NCBI RefSeq assembly: GCF_004458765.1
Contig: NZ_SPJX01000012.1
Coordinates: 171,107-235,106, forward strand
DNA length: 64,000 bases
From: Microvirga pakistanensis
Lineage (GTDB): Bacteria > Pseudomonadota > Alphaproteobacteria > Rhizobiales > Beijerinckiaceae
Direction of reading: 5' to 3'
Shown piece after piece: positions 15,374-25,059 of this stretch. The position numbers and the translations under genes were made by a program. The notes beneath the pieces were generated by a model. That model ran no database searches. It was not told the origin of the DNA and was given only the letters and a program-made list of their open reading frames with translations. Position 1 is the stretch's first letter, and each line of letters starts with the position of its first letter.

Positions 15374-17223
15374 CACAGGGCTCCCTCGCCGAGGATGTCG
15401 CGCGTTTCAGGGCTCAAGGCCCTGGCCTTTGCCGTCGGCGAGGTCAGCGGCTCGGGCGTGATCTTGGCTCCGACGACCAGTTCCGTGCCATAGCTCGCTC
15501 CGATCTCTTTCTGCAGGAACAGGCGCGCGACATCGCGCTTGCGCACGTCCAGTGCCGCGTTGGCGGCGACGTCCGCCGCGACACCCAGCTCTTCGAGCGC
15601 CGAGCGGCCGAAGACGATGGCGGATTCGAACGTCTCGCGAAGCTGGTAATCGACCCCGATCGTCAGCAGTTTCACGGCGTGGATACGGTCGAAGGCGCGC
15701 ACGAAACTGCGGGCGTTCGGAAAGTTCCCCCGGATGATCTCGGCGATCTTCTCGATCGTCTCGGGCGCGTCCGTGCAGACGCAGATCATCTCCGCCTTTT
15801 CGGCGCCGGCTGCCCGGAGCACGTCCAGGCGGGTTCCATCTCCATAGTAGATCTTGACGCCGAAGCGGGCAGCGTCGCGGACGCGCTCCACATTATTGTC
15901 GATCACGGTGGCGTTGACGTTCTGCGACAGCAAGACCTGATTCACGATCTGTCCGAAGCGCCCGAAGCCGATCACGAGAACACGGCTCGACAATTCGCCT
16001 TCCTGCCCGGTCAGATCGTCCATGCCAGGGGCATCGGCCCGTTCCGGGCGGGAGAGCAGGGCCCTCTCGACAAGGGTCGAGAAGACGGGGCCGAGCAGCA
16101 TCGTGATGGCCGCAAGGGCCGTCACGGGTTGCGCCTCGCCCGGGGACATCAATCCGGCCGCCGTGGCGACGGGCAGGAGCACGAAGGCGAACTCACCGGC
16201 GGTGCAGAGAAGCGTGCCGGACCGCAGCCCCTCGCGCCACGTGGCTCCGAACAGCCGCGACAGAACGGTGATCAGGAGGGTTTTCCCGACGATCACCACC
16301 GGGGCCGCGAGGGCCAGCAGCACCCATTGCTGGCGCACGAGCGCGAGATCGATGGACATCCCCACGCTCATGAAGAACAGGCCGAGCAGCATGCCACGAA
16401 AGGGCTCGATATCGGCCTCGAGCTGGTGCCGGAAATTCGATTCGGCCAGCAGCAGACCGGCCAAGAACGCACCCATGGCCATGGAAAGACCGACCTCCTG
16501 CATGAGCAGGGCGGCGCCCAGTACCACCAGCAGGGCCGATGCGGTCATGACCTCGCGCGAGCCCGTGCGCGCCAGAATGCGAAAGAAGGGGTTCAGACCG
16601 TAGCGGCCGACCAGAACCACCGCCGCGATGGCGGCGATCGCCTCGCCGGCGGCCAGGAGCCGGTCCAGCGCCGAGGTTTCCTCGACAGCCGTTCCGGAGG
16701 CGAGCAGAGGCAGGATCGCGAGCACGGGAACGACAGAGAGATCCTGGAACAGCAGGATGGCGAAGGAGCGCTGCCCATAGGCTGTCGGAAGATCGTTGCG
16801 CTCTCCTAGCATCTGAAGCGCGATCGCGGTCGCCGAGAGCGCCACGGCGATGCCGATGACGAAGGCCGCCTTGGGCCCGAAGCCGATGGCCAGCGCCGCG
16901 CCGCCGAGACAGAGGGCCGTGATGATCAACTGCGCGGAGCCCAGCCCGAAGATGTCCCGCTTCATGGACCAGAGATGGGAGAGCTTCAGTTCCAGCCCGA
17001 TGATGAATAGAAGAAGCACGACCCCGAGTTCCGCCACGGTGGCGACGGTCCCCGGGTCGGCCACGAGGCTCAGGCCCGACGGCCCGATCGCGATCCCCGC
17101 GGCCAGGTAACCGAGCACCGCGCTCAAGCCGAAAAAGCGGAAGACCGGCACGGCGATGACCGCCGCCCCGCAGAACGTGAGGATCGGAGGAAGAAAGCTG
17201 ACATGGGAGGCTGGGCTGGCCAT
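15373..17223 (-). CDS. CPA2 family monovalent cation:proton antiporter with RCK (TrkA-N) domain
   Basis: A 616-residue KefB/KefC-like protein. Residues 10-390 form the Na/H exchanger membrane domain with about 12-13 helices (LGYLAAGIAIGPSGLSLV near the N-terminus). Residues 415-530 are a Rossmann RCK/TrkA-N domain beginning RVLVIGFGRFGQIVNQVLL, with the GxGxxG nucleotide site and an acidic residue (VIDNN) after beta-2. Proteins of this type exchange K+ or Na+ for protons and are gated by nucleotides or glutathione adducts. No KefF/KefG ancillary gene is adjacent. It is translationally coupled to the MATE gene. Confidence 0.9.
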   Translation of the reverse strand: MASPASHVSFLPPILTFCGAAVIAVPVFRFFGLSAVLGYLAAGIAIGPSGLSLVADPGTVATVAELGVVLLLFIIGLELKLSHLWSMKRDIFGLGSAQLIITALCLGGAALAIGFGPKAAFVIGIAVALSATAIALQMLGERNDLPTAYGQRSFAILLFQDLSVVPVLAILPLLASGTAVEETSALDRLLAAGEAIAAIAAVVLVGRYGLNPFFRILARTGSREVMTASALLVVLGAALLMQEVGLSMAMGAFLAGLLLAESNFRHQLEADIEPFRGMLLGLFFMSVGMSIDLALVRQQWVLLALAAPVVIVGKTLLITVLSRLFGATWREGLRSGTLLCTAGEFAFVLLPVATAAGLMSPGEAQPVTALAAITMLLGPVFSTLVERALLSRPERADAPGMDDLTGQEGELSSRVLVIGFGRFGQIVNQVLLSQNVNATVIDNNVERVRDAARFGVKIYYGDGTRLDVLRAAGAEKAEMICVCTDAPETIEKIAEIIRGNFPNARSFVRAFDRIHAVKLLTIGVDYQLRETFESAIVFGRSALEELGVAADVAANAALDVRKRDVARLFLQKEIGASYGTELVVGAKITPEPLTSPTAKARALSPETRDILGEGAL

Positions 17224-17368
17224 CGGGCAATCGTATCCGGTGAGGGGAACCCCCCCTTTCTAGGGGGTCTTCCCTGGAAGAGCGAGCCCTTCTTGAGACC
17301 ATGCGGGGCGCGAATAACCGTCGCTCCCGCTTGACAGGAAGGGTCCCGTCTCGCCACATCGCCAAATC

Positions 17369-18328
17369 ATGACGAAGCCACCCCTCGACATTCTGCTTTG
17401 CGCCCCGCGCGGCTTCTGCGCCGGGGTTGTCCGCGCCATCGACGCCGTCGAGAAGGCGCTGGCGATCCATGGCGCGCCGGTCTATGTGCGCCACGAGATC
17501 GTGCACAACAAATACGTGGTGGAGAACCTGAAGCGGAAGGGAGCGGTCTTCGTGCGGGAGCTCGACGAGATCCCCGACACCAAGGCTCCGGTGATCTTCT
17601 CGGCCCATGGGGTTCCGAAATCCGTGCCCGAGGCCGCCCAAGCCCGTGATTTCTTCGCCATCGACGCCACGTGCCCGCTCGTGACCAAGGTCCATCGGGA
17701 GGCGCAGGTTCACCACAAGCGGGGCCGGCACATCATCCTGATCGGCCATGCGGGACATCCGGAAGTAGTCGGCACCATGGGGCAGCTGCCGGACGGCGCG
17801 GCGACCCTGGTCGAGACCGTGGACGATATCGCCCGGCTGCAGCCCGAGGATCCGGAGAACCTTGCCTTCGTGACCCAGACGACCCTGTCGGTCGACGATA
17901 CCCAGGACATGGTGGACGCCCTGAAGGCGCGCTTCCCCACCATCGTCGGGCCGCACAAGGAGGATATCTGCTACGCCACCACCAACCGCCAGGGTGCGGT
18001 CAAGCGCGTGGCGCCGCAGGTGGAGGCCATGATCGTGGTGGGATCGCCCAATTCCTCCAACTCCCAGCGCCTGCGCGAGGTGGCCGAACGGGAAGGATGC
18101 TCGCTCGTGCGTCTCATCCTGCGGGCGGAGGATATCGACTGGTCTCTCTTTGGGACCATTCGCAGCCTCGGCATCACCGCCGGTGCGTCCGCTCCGGAAA
18201 TCCTGGTGGAAGAAATCATCGACGCCTTTGCGGAACGCTATGAGGTCTCGGTAGAAAGCGTGTCGACGGCGGACGAAAGCGTGTTCTTTCCTTTGCCGCG
18301 CGAGTTGCGTGAGCAGGCGGCGGAGTAA
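17369..18328 (+). CDS. ispH: 4-hydroxy-3-methylbut-2-enyl diphosphate reductase
   Basis: A 319-residue LytB/IspH enzyme, the last step of the MEP isoprenoid pathway, producing IPP and DMAPP. The three cysteines that bind the 4Fe-4S cluster are recognisable in PRGFCAGV (C17), [11 protein letters not shown] (near residue 100) and [11 protein letters not shown] context with [11 protein letters not shown] (near residue 195). HEIVHN and [10 protein letters not shown] carry the substrate-binding histidines. Length matches the family. It is followed after 3 bp by thrB, then rnhA, forming the conserved alphaproteobacterial ispH-thrB-rnhA operon. Confidence 0.96.
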   Translation: MTKPPLDILLCAPRGFCAGVVRAIDAVEKALAIHGAPVYVRHEIVHNKYVVENLKRKGAVFVRELDEIPDTKAPVIFSAHGVPKSVPEAAQARDFFAIDATCPLVTKVHREAQVHHKRGRHIILIGHAGHPEVVGTMGQLPDGAATLVETVDDIARLQPEDPENLAFVTQTTLSVDDTQDMVDALKARFPTIVGPHKEDICYATTNRQGAVKRVAPQVEAMIVVGSPNSSNSQRLREVAEREGCSLVRLILRAEDIDWSLFGTIRSLGITAGASAPEILVEEIIDAFAERYEVSVESVSTADESVFFPLPRELREQAAE

Positions 18329-18331
18329 ACG

Positions 18332-19297
18332 GTGGCGGTCTATACGGAAGTCAGCGACGAGGAGCTTTCGGCTTTCCTCGACACCTACGATATCGGCACG
18401 GTTCTGTCCTACAAGGGCATCGCCGAGGGTGTGGAGAACACCAACTATTTCCTTCATACCACCGAAGGCTCCTACATCCTGACGCTGTACGAGAAGCGGG
18501 TGAGGGAAGCCGACCTGCCGTTCTTCCTCGGGCTCATGCAGCACCTCGCCAACAAGGGCCTGACATGCCCGCTGCCGGTGAATAATCGCCAGGGGAAGGC
18601 TCTTGGCCGCGTTGCGGGCCGGCCCGCCGTGATCATCACCTTTCTCGACGGCATCGCCGTTCGCCGCCCCACGTCGAAGCATTGCGAGGCCTTGGGCGGA
18701 GCTTTGGCCAAGCTCCACCTGGCCGGCCGGGATTTCGCGATGAGCCGGCCGAATGCCCTGTCGCTCGACGGCTGGGCGCCGCTCTTCGCGCAGGCCGAGG
18801 CGCAGGCCGATACCGTGTCGGGCGGGCTGGCCGACCGGACACGGCGCGAGCTCGCCTATTTGCAGGAGGCCTGGCCGAAGGGCCTGCCCACCGGCATCAT
18901 TCACGCCGATCTCTTTACCGACAACGTGTTCTTCATCGGCACGGAGGTCTCGGGACTGATCGACTTCTATTTCGCCTGCACGGACGCCTTCGCCTACGAC
19001 GTGGCGATCTGCCTGAATGCCTGGTGCTTCGAGCAGGACGGTTCGTTCAATCTCACGAAGGGACAGGCGATGCTGGCGGGCTACCAGGCGGTCCGGTGGC
19101 TCTCGCCCGAGGAGGTCGAGGCCCTGCCGGTTCTCTGCCGGGGCTCGGCCATGCGCTTCATGCTCACGCGCCTCGTGGATTGGCTCAACGTGCCGCCCGG
19201 CGCGCTCGTGAAGCCGAAGGACCCCCTGGAATACGACCGCAAGCTCCATTTCCACCGGCACGTGAAGCACGCCCGCGAATATGGGCTCGAGGCATGA
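18332..19297 (+). CDS. thrB: Homoserine kinase (ThrB, APH-fold type), GTG start
   Basis: A 321-residue protein beginning [16 protein letters not shown] from GTG at 18332, 3 bp after the ispH stop. It belongs to the aminoglycoside-phosphotransferase-fold homoserine kinases of alphaproteobacteria rather than the GHMP kinases. Visible parts are the N-lobe [20 protein letters not shown], catalytic loop [14 protein letters not shown] (near residue 190, HxDxxxxN) and metal-binding [12 protein letters not shown]. It phosphorylates homoserine in threonine biosynthesis; thrC is in this window, 7 kb away. The stop overlaps the rnhA start (ATGA). Confidence 0.95.
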   Translation: MAVYTEVSDEELSAFLDTYDIGTVLSYKGIAEGVENTNYFLHTTEGSYILTLYEKRVREADLPFFLGLMQHLANKGLTCPLPVNNRQGKALGRVAGRPAVIITFLDGIAVRRPTSKHCEALGGALAKLHLAGRDFAMSRPNALSLDGWAPLFAQAEAQADTVSGGLADRTRRELAYLQEAWPKGLPTGIIHADLFTDNVFFIGTEVSGLIDFYFACTDAFAYDVAICLNAWCFEQDGSFNLTKGQAMLAGYQAVRWLSPEEVEALPVLCRGSAMRFMLTRLVDWLNVPPGALVKPKDPLEYDRKLHFHRHVKHAREYGLEA

Positions 19298-19749
19298 GCA
19301 ATCCTGAGCGCGTCCTGATCTACACCGACGGTGCTTGCTCGGGAAATCCCGGTCCGGGGGGCTGGGCAGCGATTCTGTTCTTCAAGGGAAGCGAGAAGGA
19401 GATTTCCGGCGGGGAGGCCCACACCACCAACAACCGCATGGAAATCAGGGCCGCGATCGAAGGACTCAATGCTCTCAAGCGCTCCTGCGCCGTCGATCTG
19501 TTCACGGACTCCCAATATGTACGCCAGGGCATCACGCAATGGATGCACAACTGGAAGCGTCGCGGCTGGCGCACTGCCGACAACAAGCCCGTGAAGAACG
19601 AGGATCTCTGGCGGGAGCTCGATGCGGCGGCAGCCCGCCATGACGTGGCCTGGCATTGGGTCAAGGGGCACGCGGACGATCCCACCAACATCCGTGTCGA
19701 CGAGCTGGCCGTCGCCGCCATGCAGCCGTTCAAGAAGCGCCCGAGATAG
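19294..19749 (+). CDS. rnhA: Ribonuclease HI
   Basis: A 151-residue RNase HI that removes RNA from RNA-DNA hybrids. The four acidic catalytic residues are present: D12 ([14 protein letters not shown]), E50 ([10 protein letters not shown]), D72 (LFTDSQYV) and D136 (NIRVDELA), along with H126 of the flexible loop (VKGHADD). The basic protrusion region [18 protein letters not shown] is typical of the E. coli-like type. The start ATG at 19294 overlaps the thrB stop. It is the last gene of the operon, followed by a terminator hairpin shared with the convergent peroxiredoxin. Confidence 0.96.
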   Translation: MSNPERVLIYTDGACSGNPGPGGWAAILFFKGSEKEISGGEAHTTNNRMEIRAAIEGLNALKRSCAVDLFTDSQYVRQGITQWMHNWKRRGWRTADNKPVKNEDLWRELDAAAARHDVAWHWVKGHADDPTNIRVDELAVAAMQPFKKRPR

Positions 19750-19758
19750 GCGCTTCCA

Positions 19759-19794
19759 AAGAAAAGCCCTTGCCGCATCCGGGCAGGCAAGGGC
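19759..19794 (-). terminator. Rho-independent terminator of the peroxiredoxin gene
   Basis: GCCCTTGCC (19766-19774) and GGCAAGGGC (19786-19794) form a 9-bp stem with an 11-nt loop. On the minus strand it is followed by TTTTCTTTGG. It lies 24 bp after the peroxiredoxin stop and between convergent genes, so it may also stop rnhA transcripts weakly. Confidence 0.75.
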
Positions 19795-19818
19795 CGTTCT
19801 GTTCAGGGCAGGATGGGG

Positions 19819-20301
19819 TCAGAGATCCTTCAGGATGTTCTCCGCGCCGGACACCTGGGCCTTGGACGGCGTGTCCTCCACGTTGAGGGCCTTCACGACC
19901 CCGTCGTCAACCACCATGGAATAGCGCTGGGAGCGGGTGCCGAGGCCGAAGCCCGAGCCGTCCATGGTCAGTTTGATGGCCTTGGCGAAATCGCCGTTGC
20001 CGTCGGACAGGAACTCGATTCCGTCGGCGCCTGCGGACTTGGCCCATGCGTCCATGACGAAGACGTCGTTGACGGCGGTGACCAGGATGGCATCGATGCC
20101 CTTGGCCTTGATCTCTCCCGCCTTCTGCACGTAGCCCGGCAGATGGTTGCGGTGGCAGGTGGGCGTGAAGGCCCCGGGAACTGCCACGAGCACCACCTTG
20201 CGCCCCTTGAAGAGGTCATCCGTCGTCTTGGCGACCGGTCCGTCCGGGGTCATGACCCGGAAGGTCACCTGGGGGAGGCGTTCTCCGACCTGAATGGCCA
20301 T
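19819..20301 (-). CDS. Peroxiredoxin (Prx5/AhpE-like, glutaredoxin-dependent type)
   Basis: A 160-residue thiol peroxidase. The peroxidatic cysteine is C49 in PGAFTPTCH, the signature of the Prx5/hybrid group; the active-site arginine probably lies in GLGTRSQRYSMVVDDG. No second conserved cysteine is obvious, so it is likely a one-Cys enzyme reduced by glutathione/glutaredoxin. It detoxifies hydrogen and alkyl peroxides in the cytosol. The gene is monocistronic, with its own terminator downstream and the DsbD-like gene 40 bp upstream. Confidence 0.92.
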   Translation of the reverse strand: MAIQVGERLPQVTFRVMTPDGPVAKTTDDLFKGRKVVLVAVPGAFTPTCHRNHLPGYVQKAGEIKAKGIDAILVTAVNDVFVMDAWAKSAGADGIEFLSDGNGDFAKAIKLTMDGSGFGLGTRSQRYSMVVDDGVVKALNVEDTPSKAQVSGAENILKDL

Positions 20302-20341
20302 GCATCTTGCTCCAAAGCTGTTGGTTGAGGATCGTTCTTCA

Positions 20342-21169
20342 CTAGCGCGGCCGTTCGCTGCCGTCGAGACTCACCTGCGTTTCGACGGCCTTGCCACCGG
20401 CCACGAGCGTGAGGGTGAGGGGAACGGAGCCCGGAGCATCCTTGGGCTTTTCCTCGACCGTGACCGTGAAGCGATGGCCGCCCTCCACAGCCGAGGTCGA
20501 GACGTACCAATTCTCCGGAGCCTCTGCGAAGAGAACGGGGCTCGTGCCAGTGGGGGCGCGAACAGAGACGGACAGGGCAGGCGTGTCTCCAGCCTTCGGC
20601 TCGACGGACAGCACCGCCAGCTCCCCTGGACCGCCCAGGGCCTGCTTGCGCGGGACCTTGGCCATAGCGCCCTCGATCGTCGTGCGGTCGGGCCCGGGAT
20701 CCGCGAGAGGCCGATGCAGATCGGCATGCGCCGGAATGCAGATATCCTTGCAGATGCCGTAATCCACCGTGAGGGCGAGCTTGACCGGCTTGTCCGCAGC
20801 CTTGGGCCGCACCAGCACCGGCAGGATCACCGCCCCGCTGTAGACATAGGCGATTCCGGCCGCGTCCTCGTGCCGTTCCGGAGCAGGCCATTGCACGTCG
20901 ACATGGGCCACGTTCTCCGATGCCGACCAGTCGAAGCTCGGCGGAAGACCGGATTCACCAGGATTGCGCCAATAGGTCTTAAAGCCCGAATCAAGGGTGA
21001 TCTCGATCCCGGCGAGCCATTGTTCGCCCTGCTTTCCACCGGACAGCAGCCGCACCTGCGAATGGAACCCCTGCGCCGACGTCGCGGGAGGGGGGGACTG
21101 TCCAAACGCGGCCAAAGAGGACAGAATCATGAAAATGGCGGATGCGGCGATGCGGAATGTCGTTGTCAT
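20342..21169 (-). CDS. Periplasmic DsbD N-terminal-like protein
   Basis: A 275-residue exported protein from ATG 21169, with signal peptide MTTTFRIAASAIFMILSSLA. It matches the thiol:disulfide interchange protein DsbD N-terminal domain family found as a stand-alone protein in Hyphomicrobiales. Landmarks are GFKTYWRNPGESGLPPSFDW and the redox pair in VDYGICKDICIPAHA (CxxxC near residue 145). No membrane DsbD/CcdA partner is encoded alongside. It probably shuttles electrons to periplasmic proteins or cytochrome maturation; this is inference. It is divergent from yqgE. Confidence 0.82.
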   Translation of the reverse strand: MTTTFRIAASAIFMILSSLAAFGQSPPPATSAQGFHSQVRLLSGGKQGEQWLAGIEITLDSGFKTYWRNPGESGLPPSFDWSASENVAHVDVQWPAPERHEDAAGIAYVYSGAVILPVLVRPKAADKPVKLALTVDYGICKDICIPAHADLHRPLADPGPDRTTIEGAMAKVPRKQALGGPGELAVLSVEPKAGDTPALSVSVRAPTGTSPVLFAEAPENWYVSTSAVEGGHRFTVTVEEKPKDAPGSVPLTLTLVAGGKAVETQVSLDGSERPR

Positions 21170-21275
21170 GGAACTGACGCCTCCCTGAGGCGCTTCCTTT
21201 ATGCGTTTTTCACTTGGGTCTGCCATCCACGATCCCGTGATCGGGTTGCTGGCCCAGCAAGGCAGATTGCGAGAC

Positions 21276-21887
21276 ATGAGCTTTCAGCAAGATCCCTATG
21301 GCGCCGGCTCCCCGTATCTCGACGGGCAATTGCTCGTGGCCATGCCCGGCATGATGGACGAGCGCTTCGCCCGCGCGGTGATCTATGTCTGTGCCCATTC
21401 GCCGGAAGGGGCGATGGGCATTATTCTCAACCGTCCCGCCGCCAATGTGAACATGCCCGATCTTCTGGTCCAGCTTGAAATCGTGCCGGAAATGGAGCGC
21501 ATTCATCTGCCGGAGCAGGTGGGCCGGATGCAGGTTCTCATGGGCGGTCCCGTGGAGACGAGCCGTGGCTTCGTGCTGCATTCGCCGGAATTCCACATCG
21601 CCCAGTCGACGCTGCCCATCGACGACGGCATTTGTCTGACGGCTACCATCGATATCCTGCGTGCCATCGCCCAGGGACGGGGGCCTCGGAATGCGGTGCT
21701 CGCCCTCGGCTATGCGGGCTGGGGCGCGGGCCAGCTCGAACTCGAGCTTCAGGCCAACGGCTGGCTCAACTGCCCGGCCGATGCCGAGCTGATCTTCAAC
21801 ATGCCGGCCGATATCCGGTACGAGATGGCCCTGCGCCGGATCGGCATCGAGCCCGCCATGCTGTCGATGGAAGCGGGCCACGCCTAG
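21276..21887 (+). CDS. yqgE: YqgE/AlgH family protein
   Basis: A 203-residue DUF179 protein starting [20 protein letters not shown]. Family marks are the [20 protein letters not shown] segment, [25 protein letters not shown] and [20 protein letters not shown]. An upstream in-frame ATG at 21201 would add 25 residues lacking family similarity, so I prefer 21276. Function is poorly defined; members are linked to transcriptional control of alginate in pseudomonads (AlgH), but the biochemical role is unknown. A GAGCTG-family repeat abuts its stop codon. Confidence 0.9.
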   Translation: MSFQQDPYGAGSPYLDGQLLVAMPGMMDERFARAVIYVCAHSPEGAMGIILNRPAANVNMPDLLVQLEIVPEMERIHLPEQVGRMQVLMGGPVETSRGFVLHSPEFHIAQSTLPIDDGICLTATIDILRAIAQGRGPRNAVLALGYAGWGAGQLELELQANGWLNCPADAELIFNMPADIRYEMALRRIGIEPAMLSMEAGHA

Positions 21888-21916
21888 AGCTGTTCCCGCT
21901 TGCGTGGAATCAGCTC
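21887..21916. repeat. 30-bp dispersed palindrome (GAGCTG family), second copy
   Basis: GAGCTGTTCCCGC and GTGGAATCAGCTC are imperfect 13-bp arms. It begins at the last base of the yqgE stop codon. The same length and end sequences occur at 5516-5545. Confidence 0.65.
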
Positions 21917-21979
21917 TCTTCTTCGACTTGCCGCATTTTCGAGCGACGAACCGGGGTCACTGCGCCGGAAATGCTCTGG

Positions 21980-24964
21980 TCAGGCGGCTTCCGTGGTCGT
22001 TGCGCCCACGAGCTGGCGGGCCTGCATCACCGACATCGGTTCGCCGAAGACGGGGCCTTGCGCATATTCGCAGCCGAGCTGGTAGAGCTCGATCGCCTCC
22101 GACTCGCTCTCCGCGCCCTCCGCGACGATCTCCATGCCGAGCTCGTGCGCCATCTTCACGATGGAGCGCAGGATGACGGCATTGCCTGAGGCCATCTGGC
22201 GCACGAACGACTCGTCCACCTTGATCGTGTCGAACGGGAAACGGAGCAGATAGGCGAGCGCGGAATAGCCCGTGCCGAAATCGTCGAGCGACAGGCCGGC
22301 GCCGAGATCCCTCAGGCGGTCCAGCATCTGGGCCGAATACTCCGGGTTCTCCATGACAAGACTTTCCGTCATCTCGATCTTGAGGGAGCCGGGCAGAACG
22401 CGCGTGCGGGCGATCACGGTCTTCACTTCCTGCAGCAGGTCGTGGCGCAGGAGGTGATGGCTCGACATGTTCACGCTGGCGAAAATCGGGGGCTCGACCT
22501 CCAGGGCGCTCTGCCAGATGGCGAGTTCGCGCGCGGTCTGCTCCAGCAGGAACACACTGAGCTTGACGATGAGGCCGGTCTCCTCGGCGATGGAGATGAA
22601 TGCGTCGGGCGAGATGCGACCGAGACGCGGGTGATCCCAACGCAGCATCGACTCGAAACCCGCGATGGTCCGGTCCTCGAGCCGCACGATGGGCTTGAAC
22701 AGAACCCTCATTTCGTTGCGGTCGAGCGCGTGGCGCAGGTCGCTTTCCATCGTGAAGTGATCGCTGCGATCCGAGCGCATGGTGGGACGGAACACCTCGA
22801 TCCGGTCGCCGCCGTGCCGCCGAGCATGGGCCATGGCGATTTCGGCATTGCGCAGGACCTCCTCGCGGCGTGCGGCGATCTGCGGATCGTGCAGGGTAAT
22901 GCCGATGGAGGCGGTGAGGAAGATCTCGCGGTCGGAATAGGTGACCGGGGTGGTCACGATGCGCCTGACCATGTCGGCGAAAGCGATGATCCGATCCGGT
23001 TCGCGCTCGGAGAGCAGGATGATCGCGAACTCGTCCCCCGAAATGCGCGCCAGCGTGTCCTGCGGCTTGAGCAGTCGGCCGAGGCGACGTGACAGGGTGA
23101 GAAGGATCGAGTCGCCGGCAGCATAGCCCGACTGATCGTTCGTGTCCTTGAACCTGTCGATATCGATCACCAGCACGGTCGGACGCAGCGAGTCGTCCTG
23201 GCTCGCGAAGGTGAGAGCGGCCTCGAGACGGTCATAGAAGAGCTGGCGGTTCGGCAGGCTCGTGAGGTTGTCGTGAACGGCGTCGTGCAGCAGGCGTTCC
23301 TCGGCGGTCTTGCTACTCGTGACGTCGGACAGGGTGCCGACGATGCGGATGACCTCGCCGTCGGAGCCGATCACCGGACGCGCCTTCAGGCGGAACCAGT
23401 GATGGGCGTTCGAGGAGGAGCGCAGGCGGAAGTCCTGCACCAAGCGTCCGCGGCGCTGCTCGATCACGGTGTCGAGCGCGAGCCGGTAGCGGTCCCGGTC
23501 GAAGGGATGGATCAGGTCGAGCCAAGCCGAGGCCGGACCTTCGAGGGCGCCGCGCTTGAGGCCGAGCTGATGCTCGATGTCCGGGCTGACGAACACGTTG
23601 TCGGCCACCACGTCCCAATCGAACACGATGTCGCCGGCCCCGGTCAGGGCAAGCGCACGGCGCTCGGTGTCGTTGACGAACCCGCGGGCGAAGCCCCCGC
23701 CCGCGAAGGCATGCTGCATGACCGTGAAGCCGATGAGCATGACGATCAGCACCAGGCCGCCGACGAGAGCGGGAGGCACCAGGTCGGAATTCAGCTGACC
23801 AAGGACCGTGAAGCTCGCCGCCACGGTCCAGGCGATCAGCAGAATCCAAGTGGGCACGAGCATGATGGCGCGGTCGTAGCCATGCGTCGCCAGATGGATG
23901 ACGAGGACGAAGCCGATGCCGGCCACGGCGGCAATCGACATGCGCGCCACGCCCGAGGCCACGGCGGCGTCGACGACGGCCAGCGCCAGGAGCCCGCCCA
24001 GGAAGGCCAGCCAGAAGGCCGTCACGTGGCTATAGCGCACGTGCCAGCGGTTCAGATTGAGATAGGCGAAGAGGAACACGAGCAGGGTCGCGGCCAGCAC
24101 GGCCTCCGCACCCGCGCGATAGATCTGCTCCGTCGCCTCGGAAATCGGAAACACGCGCTGGAAGAATCCGAAATCGATGCTCGCATAGGCGAGCACGGCC
24201 CAGGCCAGAGCCGCTGCCGCCGGGAAGATCAGGGCGCCCTTCACCACGAACACGATGGTGAGGAAGAGGGCAAGGAGGCCCGCGATGCCGATGATGATGC
24301 CCTTGTAGAGCGTCAGGCCGTTGATCCGTTCCTTGTAGGCGGCGGCATCCCAGAGATGGAGCTGGGGAAGATTGTTGGTGCGCAGCTCCGCCACGAAGGT
24401 GACGGTCGTGCCCGGGTCGAGGGTGATGAGGAACACGTCCGCGTCGGGGCTGTCGTCACGCTCCGGCCGGATGCCCTGACTGGCCGTGACGGCGGCAATG
24501 CGCGAGGAGCCGAGATCCGGCCAGAGAACGGCAGAGCCGGTCAGGCGGAAATGCGGCGCCACGAGCAGGCGATCGACCTGCTCGTCGGTGTCGTTCGTCA
24601 GCGCGAAGACGATCCAGTCGGGGCGGGTGCCAGCCTCACGTGCCTTCACGGCGATCCGGCGCACGATGCCGTCGCGGCCCGGGGCCGTGGAAATGCGGAT
24701 CTCGTCGCCGTCCGACCGGTAGCGCTCGATGGCTGGGGTGAGATCGATCGCCTTGATCTTGGGGTCGACACGCACGGACTCCACCGCCCAGCCGGTCGCC
24801 GGCCACGTAAGCCCCATAAAAGCCGCCAGAAGAAAGGCTATGGCGAAAGATACGATCCGCAAGCTTCGGTTCTTTCGTCCGGTCCAAGGTTGAAGGGAGA
24901 ATTGGTACCGGTCAGGGAGCTTGAGGGCAAGTCGTAGTCCCAAGGGGCCCCTACTTGTCCGCAT
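21980..24964 (-). CDS. Membrane GGDEF/EAL protein with PAS domain
   Basis: A 994-residue c-di-GMP signalling protein. There is an N-terminal signal/anchor helix (about 33-55), a periplasmic domain (60-215), then about seven membrane helices (225-420) in a 7TMR-DISM-like layout. A PAS domain with PAC (about 440-555) precedes a GGDEF domain whose signature reads SGDEF near residue 645, and an EAL domain whose signature reads ESM near residue 770. Other EAL motifs are retained: NMSSHHLL, EMTES, LSLDDFGTGYSAL, KVDESFV, AEGAES and GPVFGEPM. Cyclase activity may be reduced or altered; phosphodiesterase activity remains plausible. It is probably the last gene of, or separate from, the M16 peptidase unit. 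Confidence 0.88.
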   Translation of the reverse strand: MRTSRGPLGLRLALKLPDRYQFSLQPWTGRKNRSLRIVSFAIAFLLAAFMGLTWPATGWAVESVRVDPKIKAIDLTPAIERYRSDGDEIRISTAPGRDGIVRRIAVKAREAGTRPDWIVFALTNDTDEQVDRLLVAPHFRLTGSAVLWPDLGSSRIAAVTASQGIRPERDDSPDADVFLITLDPGTTVTFVAELRTNNLPQLHLWDAAAYKERINGLTLYKGIIIGIAGLLALFLTIVFVVKGALIFPAAAALAWAVLAYASIDFGFFQRVFPISEATEQIYRAGAEAVLAATLLVFLFAYLNLNRWHVRYSHVTAFWLAFLGGLLALAVVDAAVASGVARMSIAAVAGIGFVLVIHLATHGYDRAIMLVPTWILLIAWTVAASFTVLGQLNSDLVPPALVGGLVLIVMLIGFTVMQHAFAGGGFARGFVNDTERRALALTGAGDIVFDWDVVADNVFVSPDIEHQLGLKRGALEGPASAWLDLIHPFDRDRYRLALDTVIEQRRGRLVQDFRLRSSSNAHHWFRLKARPVIGSDGEVIRIVGTLSDVTSSKTAEERLLHDAVHDNLTSLPNRQLFYDRLEAALTFASQDDSLRPTVLVIDIDRFKDTNDQSGYAAGDSILLTLSRRLGRLLKPQDTLARISGDEFAIILLSEREPDRIIAFADMVRRIVTTPVTYSDREIFLTASIGITLHDPQIAARREEVLRNAEIAMAHARRHGGDRIEVFRPTMRSDRSDHFTMESDLRHALDRNEMRVLFKPIVRLEDRTIAGFESMLRWDHPRLGRISPDAFISIAEETGLIVKLSVFLLEQTARELAIWQSALEVEPPIFASVNMSSHHLLRHDLLQEVKTVIARTRVLPGSLKIEMTESLVMENPEYSAQMLDRLRDLGAGLSLDDFGTGYSALAYLLRFPFDTIKVDESFVRQMASGNAVILRSIVKMAHELGMEIVAEGAESESEAIELYQLGCEYAQGPVFGEPMSVMQARQLVGATTTEAA

Positions 24965-25059
24965 GACTCAGGTGTTATCGTTAACCACGCGCATGGCGTC
25001 CGTTTGCGGCGGGATTGAGGAGAAAACGGACGTGACGTAGCGGAAGAATGCAGCCGAAA

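Noticed and set aside
17247..17272. CCCCCC...GGGGG hairpin upstream of the antiporter gene
   Set aside because: A possible stem around 17250-17267, but it lies next to the start of a gene with no T-tract and cannot be assigned to a function.
17331..17360. TTGACA-like promoter before ispH
   Set aside because: TTGACA at 17331-17336 is convincing, but the -10 region at the right spacing (CCACAT) is poor, so I do not list it as a promoter.
16193..19270. A 1025-codon minus-strand frame across the CPA2 antiporter, ispH and thrB
   Set aside because: It runs antisense to the verified ispH and thrB and out of frame through the antiporter gene. The composition is that of a shadow frame.
20294..21478. 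Long plus-strand frame antisense to the DsbD-like gene, overlapping the yqgE start
   Set aside because: Low-complexity shadow product with no domain, running antisense to the CxxxC-containing exported protein.
23273..24937. Plus-strand frame antisense to the GGDEF/EAL gene
   Set aside because: His/Gly/Arg-rich shadow with no motif; the minus-strand domain protein accounts for the region.
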